64,000 nt of DNA from Catonia carolina (GCA_035578175.1 JAQMRL010000015.1:18898672-18962671), one strand, 5' to 3'; numbered from the stretch's first letter, positions 1 to 11,554 are shown. The notes: generated by a model not told the origin, from the sequence alone. Translations and numbers: made by a program.

Positions 1-2
1 TG

Positions 3-136
3 GAAGCTGTAAAAGAGAAAGCGGCACGTTTCCTGAAGGAGCTGACAGAAGATGACTTCCAGCACTGTTTCCAACTATGGAAAATTCCCATAGAGCGTTG
101 TAGGGATAGAGAAGGATATATATTGAAGGTGACAAT
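3..136 (+). pseudogene. Mariner transposase, C-terminal fragment
   Basis: Reading from base 3 gives a peptide with FLKELTEDDFQHCFQLWK and then IERCRDREG, the usual last helix of mariner-family (DD34D) transposases, which cut and paste DNA in the nucleus. Only about 45 residues of an expected ~345 remain in the window. The catalytic domain is absent and the natural terminus is disrupted before the retrotransposon insertion at 149. Family assignment rests on this motif and on the mariner-type right end downstream. Confidence 0.75.
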
Positions 137-148
137 AAGTGATTATGT

Positions 149-432
149 CTTCTTTTTCTTCTTCTTCTTTATTACAGGGTTTAGGCAAATCGCCTGTTCC
201 GGTCTCAAAGTTTTTTTTTTGAAATTTTCTAAAGGACAGCTACCATCTTTTTCTGGGTCTTCCAATATCTCTTCGGCCAACCGGCCTATACCTCCACACT
301 TCCTTAGGTATACGCCTATCAGGCATTCTTTCCAAATGTGCCAGCCATCTCTGGCTGTATTCTATTATTCGGTCTTCCAACTTGAAGATGTTCAATTCCT
401 TACGCACATCCTCATTATACTATAATATATCC
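149..432 (-). mobile_element. 5'-truncated non-LTR retrotransposon insertion
   Basis: On the minus strand the sequence encodes the last ~63 residues of a LINE reverse transcriptase protein (motifs NEDVRKELNIF, WLAHLERMPDRRIP, GRRDIGRPRKRW, stop at 240-242), then a short 3' UTR and a GAAGAAGAA-type tail at 149-170. The 12 bp flanking duplication shows target-primed insertion. The C-terminal block resembles the tail common in insect RTE/Jockey-like ORF2 proteins. A second copy of the same family lies at 31215-31580. Confidence 0.8.
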
Positions 433-506
433 AAGTGATTATGTATAAAATAAAAATATTTTTTTTTTTTATAAAATCAGTCTCGTTATTTAATAGCCAC
501 ACCTCG

Positions 507-802
507 TATAAGTTTAATGTATGTATCTACTGTATGTAGCTATCAGTGACTTTATGATTCCCAAACGGATTAACCGATTTTGATTTAGTTTTCTTTGCTT
601 GAAAGATGACTTGACCGAGAGTGTTCTTAGCTACAAAAATTTTTAAAACTAAAAAAGAACACAAAATCACTAATTACTGGTAAACTAAACGTTGTACAAA
701 AAAACTTCGGGGACCACTAAGTTACAACTAAGTTCTGTTACTAAGTGGTTTCTCAACACGATGCCGTTAAACCTAAAGGGCAAAAGGCTACACATTATTT
801 TT
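507..802. other. No gene; faint family A debris
   Basis: I see no open frame with recognisable product. Bases ~655-705 contain a minus-strand scrap of family A (the segment around CACTAATTACTGGTAAACTA). The rest is AT-rich and unassigned. Confidence 0.5.
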
Positions 803-932
803 ACTTTCTCTTGCCTAAATGAATATATAGGAAGGAAAGTATTGTTTTCATGTCGATTTTTTGAAATTGAGTTTTTACCGGATCTACACGTTTTCAGACC
901 CCTGAACCCAAAAAACATGTTTTTAGTGATTG

Positions 933-987
<55 letters not shown>

Positions 988-1242
988 TGTGATCTACAAA
1001 TTTTATTTAGAACATTTTTCTCTACAGAGCCTAGTTTAGCGTGAGAGAGTGATTTTCCGTATTTTAAAGCCAAACTGGGGTTGATTTTCATTTTGCGTCG
1101 TTCACTCATGATTAAAATTAGGTTATGTTTATTGAGGTTAGTGTTTTGTTTATTTCTAATGTTTTATTACTAATGTTAGCATTATTGTTAATTATTTGTA
1201 TTGGCAAGAGAAAGTACTGTGAGTGTTTCACACCAGATTTTT
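803..1242 (+). mobile_element. Family A (Helentron-like) copy, internally deleted
   Basis: Starts with ACTTTCTCTTGCC, runs through the conserved 5' block (CATGTCGATTTTTTGAAATTG), a (TG)n tract, then jumps to the 3' third (GAGCCTAGTTTAGCGTGAGA) and ends with GGCAAGAGAAAG, the hairpin GTGAGTGTTTCAC and CCAGATTTTT. About 500 bp of the interior found in full copies is missing. No coding capacity. It is flanked by T runs with no obvious target duplication. Confidence 0.8.
935..984 (+). repeat. (TG)n microsatellite inside family A
   Basis: About 50 bp of TG repeats at the same internal position as in the other A copies, so it was inherited with the element rather than arising independently. Confidence 0.95.
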
Positions 1243-1311
1243 TACCTTTGAAGGCATTTTTGCCGAGGTTTTTTAAGTTTGAAATTTATATATTGTTTAC
1301 TCATAATAATT

Positions 1312-1384
1312 AAATGTAGGTTATTTTGTTTGTTATTTACATTAGCAAGAGAAAGTTGTGTGAGTGTTTCAAAACAGTTTTTAT
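1312..1384 (+). mobile_element. Family A 3'-end fragment
   Basis: A second 3' terminus with GCAAGAGAAAGTTGTG, the GTGTGAGTGTTTC hairpin half and a degenerate CAGTTTTT end, lying ~70 bp beyond the preceding copy. Confidence 0.7.
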
Positions 1385-1865
1385 TTGCTATGTCCTTGTT
1401 ACTTGTATTTTTCAACAATTACATAAAATTGCATCTAATACTTATTACTAATAATAACTCCATCTACGAATGACGTTTAAGACATAACTAATGGTAATTA
1501 AACTTCTTTATTATCTCAATTAAACGATATAAATAATATTACAATAAAAAATACAATCGTAAAATTTTTAATATTTCAATCAGAACAATTTTTTCATATA
1601 AAATGACTTAAATTATACAGTTCTTGAGATGGATAATTATTGTGAATTTTTTTCAGTTTTTTTTACAATTTCATATCATAATTTATATGAATTTATTAAT
1701 TATTATCTGGTATATAAAATTGTTTCAACTATAACAGAAAAATGTTCGTGTACAATTTTTTTTCAAGGATATAAAATGAAAAATTGTTAAAATAAAATGA
1801 AATTGTATGAAATTTAAACCTGTCATACTTGTTATTAAGTTTATTGTTATAAAATATAATAAACT

Positions 1866-1902
1866 ACATTGCACCTGCGTATTGCGCGGGCACAATTGCT
1901 AG
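1866..1902 (+). mobile_element. Helitron-like 3' terminus
   Basis: GCACCTGCGTATTGCGCGGG can form an imperfect GC-rich hairpin, followed after a few bases by ATTGCTAG. A hairpin just before CTAG is the classic Helitron 3' end. The same arrangement recurs at 62260-62295. The element body upstream has no recognisable genes, so this would be a non-autonomous copy or fragment. Confidence 0.5.
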
Positions 1903-3571
1903 CCACGAGGGGTCAATTAAAAATAAAAACTGGTTTATTTTTTCTCCCGTATTTTAGTCTTGTGTTCGAACAGGATTTTTCTGATCTTGGTACAACTTCC
2001 TAGGAGTACTGAATATTTTTGATACAGAATATATTGTACTCTTAGTATTATTTTATCGATAGAATGTTTGGTTTGCACACAGATGATCGGTTTATTTTAG
2101 TTGTGCAGTAGTATCTCGCATATCTCCCTCTCACTCACTCGGCTATGGAACATTATCAGATATGATAATCATCTGATATCTGAATCTACTCAATTTAGAG
2201 GAATCGAATGACACTATTTTTTGTTCCAAATTAAGACTTTAATTTCTCAACTTCCGGTTTTAGGCCACTTCCTGTCAAAATCGGAACTTCAAACCCAATG
2301 ATTTATTTATCTACTTCTTAAGAGGAATCGAATGACACTATTTTTTTGTTTTTAAATTTCTAACTTGATTTGTTGACTTCCGATCAAAAACGGAGCTTTA
2401 AATCCAATTCAGGTCCTCTTACTTGTGTAGATTACCAATCTGAGAACCGTTTGTTGCTATCTTTTGTAGTTTCTGACATATGGGTTGACGGACGGACAAA
2501 GGAAAATTATAGATTAGAATTATTTGTTTTATATATTTATTTAATTTATTATTGCTAAAAATACAATGAATCTTATCCTATTTTATTTCCTAATACCCGC
2601 ATAGGTCTAGCCTGTGCACAGGCGGGTATGAGTTGGTTTATTTTATTTTTATTCCATTATAATAATCGCTTTTTATATCTACACTAAATTTACAAGAAAG
2701 AAAGAAACAAAAATTTACAAAAAAAAACATACAACAAATTTCCTAACGTAAATATACAAAAAAACAGGATAATAGTATAAAAAATAAATAAAAAATCATG
2801 TAATGGCAAAGGATGAAGCAGACTTTCGATGACAATGTTAACAAAAAAAAACAGAAAAAAAATGTTCTTTTTTTATTTTTATTTTTTTTTTTTTTAGCTG
2901 ACACACGAGAAAGAGCAATTAGTTTGAATACATAGAACTAATTAAATCCTCAGACTGCCCTCTCCCTAAATTAATCAGCCAGTTAGGTTTTTTTTTGTAT
3001 ATTTGAGGAGTAACATCAGTCAATTTTTAAAAATTGCCACCAAAAATATTTATTCATAATCACAAAAATGTCTTAATGTAAAAAATCTGGATTAAGTGAA
3101 AAACAGGTGTAAGTACATATTATTTTATAATAGTGCTAATAAGTACAGTTAAATATAACGAGCAATTTAGTTCGACCAATAATAAACTTTAAACGATTGT
3201 ATAGAATTGTAATAGGGTAGAAAACAAGTTGTTCAGTTAAACAATTGCATGCTCATTACTGGTTATAGGTTATGTATCATTACTACAACTGTATGTACTC
3301 TGTAATATATTATACTACAAGCCTAATAATACATAAAATAAAATTTATAAATGACCAAGTTTACGTAGTACGCAATTAGAATTTTAAATTTATGAGAAAA
3401 TAATAGATTTTATTGTTTATGTAGTTGTTTTTCATAAAATGTAATTGTTTATAAATTAGATAAAATAAACTTTCGATTATTTTAACTAATTTCCAAACTA
3501 GGTTTCTTGGATTTTACATTTATAAGTACCGTAATAAATTATATACCGTAAACTATATTATACGTAGGCCT
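1903..3571. other. AT-rich, no gene seen
   Basis: No supported gene. The phrase GAGGAATCGAATGACACTAT occurs twice, near 2199 and 2321, a short direct repeat of unknown meaning. Otherwise low-complexity A/T runs. Confidence 0.5.
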
Positions 3572-3930
3572 ACTGTGGTGAATGAAATGAAGGTGTCATT
3601 TTCAGGGTGGAAAAAGAATGCTTTTTGGAGGGCCTGGCATGCTGATAAGCATACTCTTTCAACTCAGTAAGGAAGATAAATCCCCTCACTCCTCGTTTTT
3701 ACCTTAGTAATTTTTTTTTTGTTTAACGTCCGACTGTTCTGTAATTACTGCTAATGCAGACGGTGAAGGATGAAATGATTTTTTTTTGTAACGTATGAAA
3801 ATATGCCGTACCTGAATGGGATTTGAACCCAAGACCGCATTATGAGAGGCGAGCATGTTGCCAACTACGTCGATGCGGCCGGTGTAGTTGGTAAAACCTT
3901 AGTAAAACCTCTAGAGGTTCAAACCAGCCT
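3572..3930 (+). mobile_element. Family E retroposon, head missing, split by SINE C
   Basis: Matches the 3' half of family E (CTGTGGTGAATGAA, GGCATGCTGATAAGCATAC, CTAGAGGTTCAAACCAGCC). The body is interrupted at 3711-3895 by a SINE C on the minus strand. The 5' head is absent. Confidence 0.8.
3711..3895 (-). mobile_element. SINE C (tRNA-headed), nested in family E
   Basis: Reading on the minus strand: a tRNA-like head containing a degenerate B box GGGTTCAAATCCC, body with GGTACGGCATATTTTCATACG, and an A-rich end after CAGTCGGACGTTAAAC. It is flanked by the 10 bp duplication ACCTTAGTAA (3701-3710 and 3896-3905). Internal Pol III promoter elements are typical of SINEs; reverse transcription is supplied by a LINE in trans. 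Confidence 0.85.
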
Positions 3931-4207
3931 GGATTAATGCGTTGCCCATTATTATTCAATCGCGTTTAAAATAAATGTTGAATTAAACTGTTACTTTAAA
4001 TATGGAATAAAAATGAATTATTGTTACCTCTAAATTTATGAAATTTGTGACCTAATAAGTAAAGAGACGTGTATGTAATGTTTCTGGTAAAAAATTTAAA
4101 AGATTTTTTTACTCCGTATAGAAAACATATGCAGTCCACAATCAATTTGGTGAATTGGACCATAATCTCTAGATAGAGCAGAACTAATTTAAAACAAAAT
4201 CTAGTGT
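3931..4207. other. No gene seen
   Basis: AT-rich sequence with no family I recognise. Confidence 0.4.
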
Positions 4208-4246
4208 AAAATACTCACACGACTTTCTTTTACCAAAGTAATTATT
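4208..4246 (-). mobile_element. Family A 3'-end scrap
   Basis: ACTCACACGACTTTCTTTTACC matches the minus-strand 3' terminus of family A. It served as the target of the LINE insertion that follows. Confidence 0.5.
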
Positions 4247-4698
4247 TTTTATTTTTTTTGTCATCAGTCTCTCGACTGGTTTGATGCAGTTCTCCTATCT
4301 TGCGCAAGTCGTATCATATCTACATACCTGTAACACCCTACATCTTTTGTAATTTGCTTTATATATTCTAATCTTTGCCTCCCTCTACAATTTACTCCCT
4401 CCATATTAATAATGGCCCTCCATTATTAATAGCCCAATATCTGGATATCTTAGAATATGCCCTATTAGCCTATCCCTTCTTTTGGTAAGATGCTTCCATG
4501 TACTTCTTTTTTCATCCACTCGCCTAAGAACCTCTAAATTACTTATTTTGTCCACCCACCTAATCTTTAACATTTTCCTATAACACCACACTTCAAAAGC
4601 TTCTATCCTCTTCTTTTCTGCAGCCCCTATCACGCACGTTTCACTTCCGTATAATGCTACACTCCAAACGTAATGTTTTAAGAAATTTTTCCTAATCT
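4247..4698 (-). mobile_element. 5'-truncated non-LTR retrotransposon with target duplication
   Basis: The minus strand encodes a LINE ORF2 C-terminal segment (EAFEVWCYRKMLKIRWVDK, NLEVLRRVDEKRS, GHILRYPDIG; frame open at 4406-4633 and readable upstream to ~4690), then a 3' UTR ending GACTGATGACAAAAAAAA. The 9 bp sequence GTAATTATT occurs on both sides (4238-4246 and 4699-4707). The YRK...W.D..SN.EVLRR pattern is the usual post-RT domain of insect non-LTR elements. Only the last fifth of the protein was copied. Confidence 0.8.
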
Positions 4699-4707
4699 GT
4701 AATTATT

Positions 4708-5158
4708 ATTTTTTTAAATTTATAATTATTTATTTTTATTTTTAATCAAAAATTTTTTTTAATCAGTAATTATTTTTTTATTTAACTTATTTATTTACAA
4801 TCAGCCTTTACAATGTGACTTTAAGCAAATCATTATAAGAGAACTAAAATGACGTGAGTAAAGTAGACAGCCTTTGCTCTCACTTCAACTAAATAAAATT
4901 ATAAAATAAGGTTAATAACAAACGAAGAAAAGTTGCAAAGTTACAAAATTAACAATAACAATGTAAAAAAAGTAAACAATAGAAAAATAAAATAAAATTA
5001 AATTTTTACATTTCACTTTAGATTAAAAGTAGTGATGAAGATGAATGGTGAATTTAATTTCGTGTATGGATTAAAAACGTTTGTCTAAGTCAATGATGTG
5101 ATGTCTTTTGAGGCGCTTCCTGAAAAATTAATGAAAAATAAAATTTGTGTTTGTTTAA
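4708..5158. other. AT-rich, no gene seen
   Basis: Poly-A/T rich filler without recognised motifs. Confidence 0.4.
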
Positions 5159-5710
5159 ACCTTTATAGGGCAGTACTACAGGGGAAATTAAACATGTTGT
5201 AAAATGTTAAATTCTGTTTTATAGGGACTTGATTAATGTATTTCTAGTTCCAGAACAGTAAGATATTTCTGTTTTCTATGTTAAGCCCTGGTAAGTACAC
5301 TTACCAAGGAACGTTCATTGAAATGGGAATCACATAATTTTTAGTGGTAAGAATGTTTATTAAAACAACTTGTTGCACTATATAACAGAAAAATGTGTAG
5401 AATTATATCTCAATTTTATATTAGCATGAATGCTTACTTTTCAATAGAAAACTCGGAAGTTTCTTCGCCCTGTACAAAAATAACAATAAAAGAACACGGT
5501 TGCGTACGCTGGTATGAATCCTAACCACATTCGTGCAACTCATGAATTAAATGGTCGCTGCGCACTAATTTCAAAATGTGGATAGCCTACTTACCAGAGA
5601 ACATCTATAAAACTATAAAATGCCAATTGGGTTCAACTGCATAGCTCATTCTTAAATAAAATCGACCTTATTGCCAGTGGTAAGTATACTTACCAAAGAC
5701 CTATAAAGGG
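5159..5710. mobile_element. piggyBac-type MITE at TTAA
   Basis: A 552 bp element flanked by TTAA (5155-5158 and 5711-5714). The ends are inverted: ACCTTTATAGGGC on the left and, read inward from the right, CCCTTTATAGGTC. A subterminal palindrome GGTAAGTATACTTACC at ~5680, with a variant GGTAAGTACACTTACC near 5291, may bind transposase. No ORF, so it depends on an autonomous partner. A partial copy of the right half is at 57795-58018. Confidence 0.8.
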
Positions 5711-5740
5711 TTAACCATTAGTAAGAAATATTGTTGTTTA

Positions 5741-6081
5741 TAGTCCAGCCTCTCTTAGTTTGCTCCTAATGTAAACAAATAATGACGTCACTGAGCATGC
5801 GCATTATATCAAAATGTGTACACGCTGATTAAAAAGTAACAACAAAATACTTTCAAAAGTATTAATATACAAAATACTTTTAAAAGTATTTTTCTAAATG
5901 AAATTGTTAGGCCTACATCATATCATGACTGATTTTTTTAGTACTTTAAGTACTTATAATTTAAAAAATAGTTAACTTAATAGGAATACAATATCCGTAA
6001 AGTGGCAGACTCTAGCGTGCACCCTGTAGTAGGTGGCTTTTGTTTGTTGACAGTAGGAGCAAACTAACAACGGCTTAACTG
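5741..6081. mobile_element. TA-flanked MITE with ~40 bp inverted ends
   Basis: 341 bp between TA dinucleotides (5739-5740, 6082-6083). Both ends contain TTAGTTTGCTCCTA followed by TGT(A/C)AACAAA, in inverted orientation, and the outermost bases are TAGTCCAGCC versus the complement of GGCTTAACTG. It sits exactly in the tail of a family E copy. Probably Tc1/mariner-mobilised. A fragment of a second copy is at 45455-45567. Confidence 0.75.
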
Positions 6082-6327
6082 TAGGTCATCAGCAGGAAGG
6101 CTAGTTTGAATCTGTGGAGGAATTTTACTAAGAAAAACCTAAATAAGTCTGAATGAGGTGGTTTACGAGCGGCTTTCTCACTGAGTGGAAAAGTATGCTT
6201 ATCAACATGCCGGGCCCTTTGTAAATCATCTACTTTCCACCCTGCAAATGACACCTTCACTTCATTCAACACAGGGTCTGGCTGTATAATGAAATTCATT
6301 ACTATCTGGCGAAATAACTCTGACTAC

Positions 6328-6825
6328 TATTCGATTTTTTATTATAGGTGGTCGAGTTAGATATATTTTCACAACCGCACGGCCAATTTGTAAACTTTTT
6401 ATATAAAAATTTACTCTTTTTAATTAGTTTTTCATTGAGCGGTAGTTAATAGTATTTATCATAGTATAGTTAATAGTAATAGTAATAGTTAGTAGCATAC
6501 GATAGTTAATAGTTTTTCATTGAGCGGTTTTTTTTAGTTTAGTAGAAACCTTGTTGTTTTAGATAATTTCCTAAAAAGAGCCTATAATTTGGAGTAATAT
6601 TTGAAATATGTTACTTTGTCAGCAGATAACTAAACAACGGTTCAACCGATCGTTTTCAAACTTTTCAGATACATTTACTAAAATATTTTACGTTTCTTTA
6701 CAAAATTTTAACGTTTTAAAAATTTTAGATTTTTATAAATATTGTTTTTTACGCAAATGTGTTTTCTCTTGATACAATAGTTCCTGAAACACGGGGCAAA
6801 AACGATTTTACATATTTTAGTTCAA
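6328..6825. other. Unidentified insertion inside family E
   Basis: Interrupts E between its TCTGACTA and CCTCTTCTG segments. It contains two copies of AGTTTTTCATTGAGCGGT (near 6427 and 6512) and AT-rich filler, but no recognised termini. Confidence 0.4.
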
Positions 6826-6960
6826 CCTCTTCTGTTCTTAAAATATTTCAATCTTATAACTGACTGACAATTTTATAAGAAACAGAACAAATTTTTTACA
6901 GCTTTGAAACTAGCAGATCGAGTGCAAATGATTTAATACTCACATGCCTGTTAGGAGCAA

Positions 6961-7490
6961 CTTAATATATTGTCAAGCACAAAATATACAGTATTATTAT
7001 TTTTACTACCTACTTTAGTAATAATTGAACTATTGCAACTGCTTAATACGTATAAAATCATTCAATAAAACTCATGTAGTCTATTAAAAGATATAAAAAC
7101 CCCCAACATAAATGTCATTATAAGAATGCCATAAAATAAAAAAATAAAATGAAAGAATTAAAAAGTTATGACACAAAAAGTACAAGAGGTATGGATAAGT
7201 TGTGTTAAAGTATCTATCTATAAATGAAATGCGGGATAATATTTTTGCAACGGACATTATTTATTGTATGCCCTTTAATTGCTCTAGACTATATTATTTA
7301 GTATATAGTACATGTATTGGTATATTTATAATTGCAGAGTTGTAGAATGGAATTATAAAATGGGGCGTGTGGCTGACGGCTAGCGGAAATAATATGGCAA
7401 GGTCGTTCCTAACTCTTAGGCTACTCTATGCACTATCTATTTCTATCATAAGGTGTCTAAGAAGTACGAGCGATAATTTATAAATTGTCT
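6961..7490. other. No gene seen
   Basis: AT-rich, nothing recognisable. Confidence 0.4.
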
Positions 7491-7901
7491 TTAAGGGAAG
7501 ACTGTACTTTGTATCCCGCCAATATTAAATTTGCTATTTTTAGGTACATTTTTCACAAGATTGGTAAACGATAGGGAAATTAAACTTTACTTACTTGTAG
7601 TTGTCGGGTTGCTCGAGCTACTGACATTTTCGCAATTTAATCCGTTAAAAAATAAAGTTAAAAATAGAATAAGAAATAACATAAAATTTTTACAAATATT
7701 TTTTACGGTATTTTACATAGGTATAAATATTTTTTTTAGCTTTAGAAGAAATCATAAAAGTGCCGCAATTTGTGAATGTACAAGATAAATAAGTGGTGAA
7801 AATTTCAGCCCAATATGTTTAATGGTTTTCGAGAAAAATGTACCTAAATGTTCAAAATTTACGAGAACGGGCAAAAACACAATAAGGCACAAATCAAAAA
7901 T

Positions 7902-7974
7902 AAAATGTACACAAACAAGTAAATTTCCTATTAACATTTGGTTAATAGGAAATTTACTTGTTTGTGTACATTTT
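7902..7974. repeat. Perfect 33 bp inverted repeat
   Basis: Arms AAAATGTACACAAACAAG... (7902-7934) and its exact complement (7942-7974) enclose the 7 bp loop CATTTGG. The left arm is ordinary family F sequence, so the right arm is an inverted local duplication. Confidence 0.9.
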
Positions 7975-8008
7975 GTTTCCTATTAACATTCCTATTAACA
8001 TTTGGTTA

Positions 8009-8336
8009 CCCACCGGGTTGGTCTAGAGGTACAGTCGTCGCCAAAAATCAGCTGTTTAACAGCTGAGTTTCGGAGACGAAGGTTCCGGGTTCAAATCCTA
8101 GTAAAGGTAGTTACTTATATACGGATTTGAATACTAGACAGTGGTTACCGGTGTACTTTGATGGTTGGGGTTTAATTAACCATACTCTCTCAGGAATGGT
8201 CGGCCTGGGTCTGTACAAGACTACACCTCATTTACACGTTATACACATCATCCTCATCTCATTGGGTCATGGGGTTGCTTATTGTTTTAAATTGAACAGA
8301 TTGCAACGTACACAAATTAGGAATAAAAAAAAATAT
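8009..8336 (+). mobile_element. SINE A (tRNA-headed)
   Basis: Head CCCACCGGGTTGGTCTAGAG carries an A-box-like TGGTCTAGAGG; GGTTCCGGGTTCAAATCC carries the B box. The body (GGTTACCGGTGTACTTTGAT, CATCATCCTCATCTCATTGG) ends with ATTAGGAATAAAAAAAA. The 9 bp duplication ATTTGGTTA flanks it (8000-8008, 8337-8345). SINEs are transcribed by Pol III and mobilised by LINE enzymes. Confidence 0.9.
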
Positions 8337-8375
8337 ATTTGGTTAGAAAGCTGAACCAACAGCTGAGAGTATTAA

Positions 8376-8932
8376 CACGTTGACTGCTATGTGAGCCAAA
8401 TATATGTCACACTTGTCTTTAAAAATGGGCCATGTGCATCAAAAATGAGTCACAGTAAATAACTAATTTTTAAGTCGTGTGTTACGTATGTAGTTTCTAA
8501 AGCTATGGCTTCAAAGAGTGACATTGTGCACTTAGCTTGTTCAAATAGTTGGCCTTTTTCAAATTATAGGATATTGCGTATGCAGGTAGTTTTCCTGTTT
8601 TTCTGTAATACAATGCTGCTATTATTAATTTTTGTTTTGCTTATTTTGGTTGATTGAAATAGTCTAGAGTACTTTGAAACTAAACCCAGTTATCTATTAC
8701 ATTTTTTGTAATACCACAAAAATGGGTCAAATGGCTCTGAAATGTAAAATCATTCCAGTTGGCCATGTTGCCTAAAAGTGTGTCACAACTTTATTTAACA
8801 AAAAGAATTAGTATTCGTTTATTAAATAAAATACGTACGTAAAATAACAAGAAAAATGAATAAATTGTGAAAAAAAATAAAAAAGTACGATGGCCCCGCT
8901 GTGTCACAAAATTTAGTGTGGCAGTCAACGTG
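8376..8932. mobile_element. piggyBac MITE nested in family F
   Basis: 557 bp with inverted ends CACGTTGACTGC, each next to TTAA (8372-8375 and 8933-8936). TTAA plus CACGTTGACTGC is close to known piggyBac-like termini. No ORF. Confidence 0.85.
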
Positions 8933-9193
8933 TTAAAAACAGTAATGCAGATATTTAAAAAAACTAAAATTCCCTTTGCTCTAAAACGATCGGTATAAAA
9001 TTATTAAAAATATTCGTTCTTGGTGACACAATAATTTTCTGGGTAAACCTCCTAAAAACTTAAATTTTTCATTAAAATAATTTTTTCACGTAATTTAATG
9101 TTTTTTTGGTTGATCTCGGTCTGAACTATTGAAAAACGTAAAGAACCGAAATTCGAAATTTTCAGTTAAAACGATCATTCAATCTCGCCTTAA

Positions 9194-9392
9194 GGTGACA
9201 AAAAGGTGTCACGATAGAAGCGTATAGTTAATGTATTTCGTAGGTCGAAGTGATTATACACCCCTACCTTCCTATAAGTAAAAAAATATTCCAGAACTAA
9301 TTTAGAGCGGTTCGCGAAATAAACTTACAGCGAAATATTAATAGCAAAATAAGTTAAATTTCAAGCAGGAAAACATTTCAATCTATACGTAC
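9194..9392. other. Short sequence shared with 17227-17295
   Basis: AAGCGTATAGTTAATGTATT and CCCCTACCTTCCTA resemble a segment at 17227-17295. Both lie beside the 3' end of a family A copy, so this may be a shared flank or a lost terminal extension. No gene. Confidence 0.4.
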
Positions 9393-10500
<1,108 letters not shown>

Positions 10501-11151
10501 TTAACGGTAGAATGTAAAAATCGTTTATGTATAACATTTTTATTTTTCCTAAAGGTTATGTTCCCTGGAAATTTCAGTTTTCTAGCCATTGAGCAAGTGG
10601 AAGAATTAGTGATGAAATAGTCAGTGAGGGCTCCATTTATATTGTTTTACAGAATGCAAATTAGTTTATTGAAGTAAGTATATTTTGGAACACTTGTAGG
10701 TATTACAGTAGAATTTATTTATCTGAATTCAACATAGCCTATATTATTTGTTAATATAATTGCAAGCCTATCTATTTAAACATTTGCAACGCTATATAGA
10801 TTTTATTATTAATTACCCGCCCACTGTGTCTACTGGGTTTATAGGCTTACGTCCCTGAAATAACAGGACATGTTCCATTATTTATATTCTATTCAAATGT
10901 ATCGACTTTTAAGGAATAAGAAAAAATAGCCGACCATTTTAAGCTGATTTAATTGAATATAGTTAATTCAATTATTTTCGGTATAGCTCGTATTGTGATT
11001 GATTAATCAATTTATATTAAATCGGAAGTCAATTAACACTTTACTGTTAGAATAAGAAATTATTAATTTATTATTCATTTATAAATAATAGTTGTAAACA
11101 AGGTTATTAAGGTGCTTAGAGAATTGGGAATCATCTTACATTGTTGCCATA
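10501..11151. other. No gene seen
   Basis: AT-rich sequence with no assigned family. Confidence 0.4.
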
Positions 11152-11163
11152 TTTATTCCATTT

Positions 11164-11488
11164 TATATTATTTTTATCTCTAATGCGTGTACGTTGCAAT
11201 CTGTTCAATTTTAGAACAATAAGCAACCTTATGACCCAATGAGATGAGGATGATGTGTATGACATGTAAATGAGGTATAGCCTTGTACAGACCCAGAGCG
11301 ACCATTCCTGAGAGAGTATGGTTAATTGAATCCCAACCATCAAAGTACACCGGTAACTAGAATTCAAATCTGTATAAAGGTAACTACCTTTACTAGGATT
11401 TGAACCAGGAACCTTCGTCTTTGAAAATCAGCTGTTAAACAGCTAACTCACGGTAATGACTTTACCTCTAAGCCAACCTGGTGGGTCT
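11164..11488 (-). mobile_element. SINE A
   Basis: Full-length minus-strand copy. The 12 bp duplication TTTATTCCATTT flanks it at 11152-11163 and 11489-11500. The B box region reads (complement) GGTTCAAATCC after a tRNA-like head. Confidence 0.9.
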
Positions 11489-11554
11489 TTTATTCCATTT
11501 AAATGGAAATTTAGCTATATTTTGAGATAAGCTGTATATACTGTTTATTTTTTT

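Larger units (their letters stand above)
1..506 (+). mobile_element. Mariner 3' relic, cut by window edge and split by a retrotransposon
   Basis: The first ~136 bases encode a decayed mariner transposase C-terminus, and bases 445-506 are the mariner 3' UTR and right terminal repeat ending in CCACACCTCG next to a TA. The two parts are separated by a 284 bp non-LTR insertion at 149-432 flanked by the 12 bp duplication AAGTGATTATGT (137-148 and 433-444). The 5' part of the element lies outside the window. Confidence 0.8.
5733..6960 (-). mobile_element. Family E retroposon, twice interrupted
   Basis: The (AAC)n tail side GTTGTTTA (5733-5740) is separated from the body (6082-6328) by a TA-flanked MITE. 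After an unidentified insertion of ~500 bp (about 6328-6825) the 5' part resumes with CCTCTTCTGTTCTTAAA and ends with GATCGAGTGCAAATGATTTA and CCTGTTAGGAGCAA. The minus-strand frame at 6075-6299 begins MNFIIQPDPVLNEVKVSFAG, the small frame seen in other E copies. Confidence 0.75.
7495..9189 (+). mobile_element. Family F, TTAA-flanked element with three internal additions
   Basis: Bounded by TTAA at 7491-7494 and 9190-9193. The left end GGGAAGACTGTACTTTGTATC and interior match the second copy at 33569-34415. Compared with that copy it has gained a 33 bp-arm inverted repeat (7902-7974), a SINE A (8009-8336) and a piggyBac MITE (8376-8932). TTAA flanks indicate piggyBac-type mobilisation; terminal repeats are very short (GGGAA-like). 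No transposase frame. Confidence 0.65.

Noticed and set aside
1219..1242. Hairpin followed by T run as a transcription terminator
   Set aside because: The hairpin recurs at every family A 3' end and is better explained as the transposon terminus.
8009..8110. Possible tRNA gene (A and B box)
   Set aside because: The head is followed by a SINE body and A-rich tail with target duplication, and it recurs in eight copies; no cloverleaf with intact acceptor stem was convincing.
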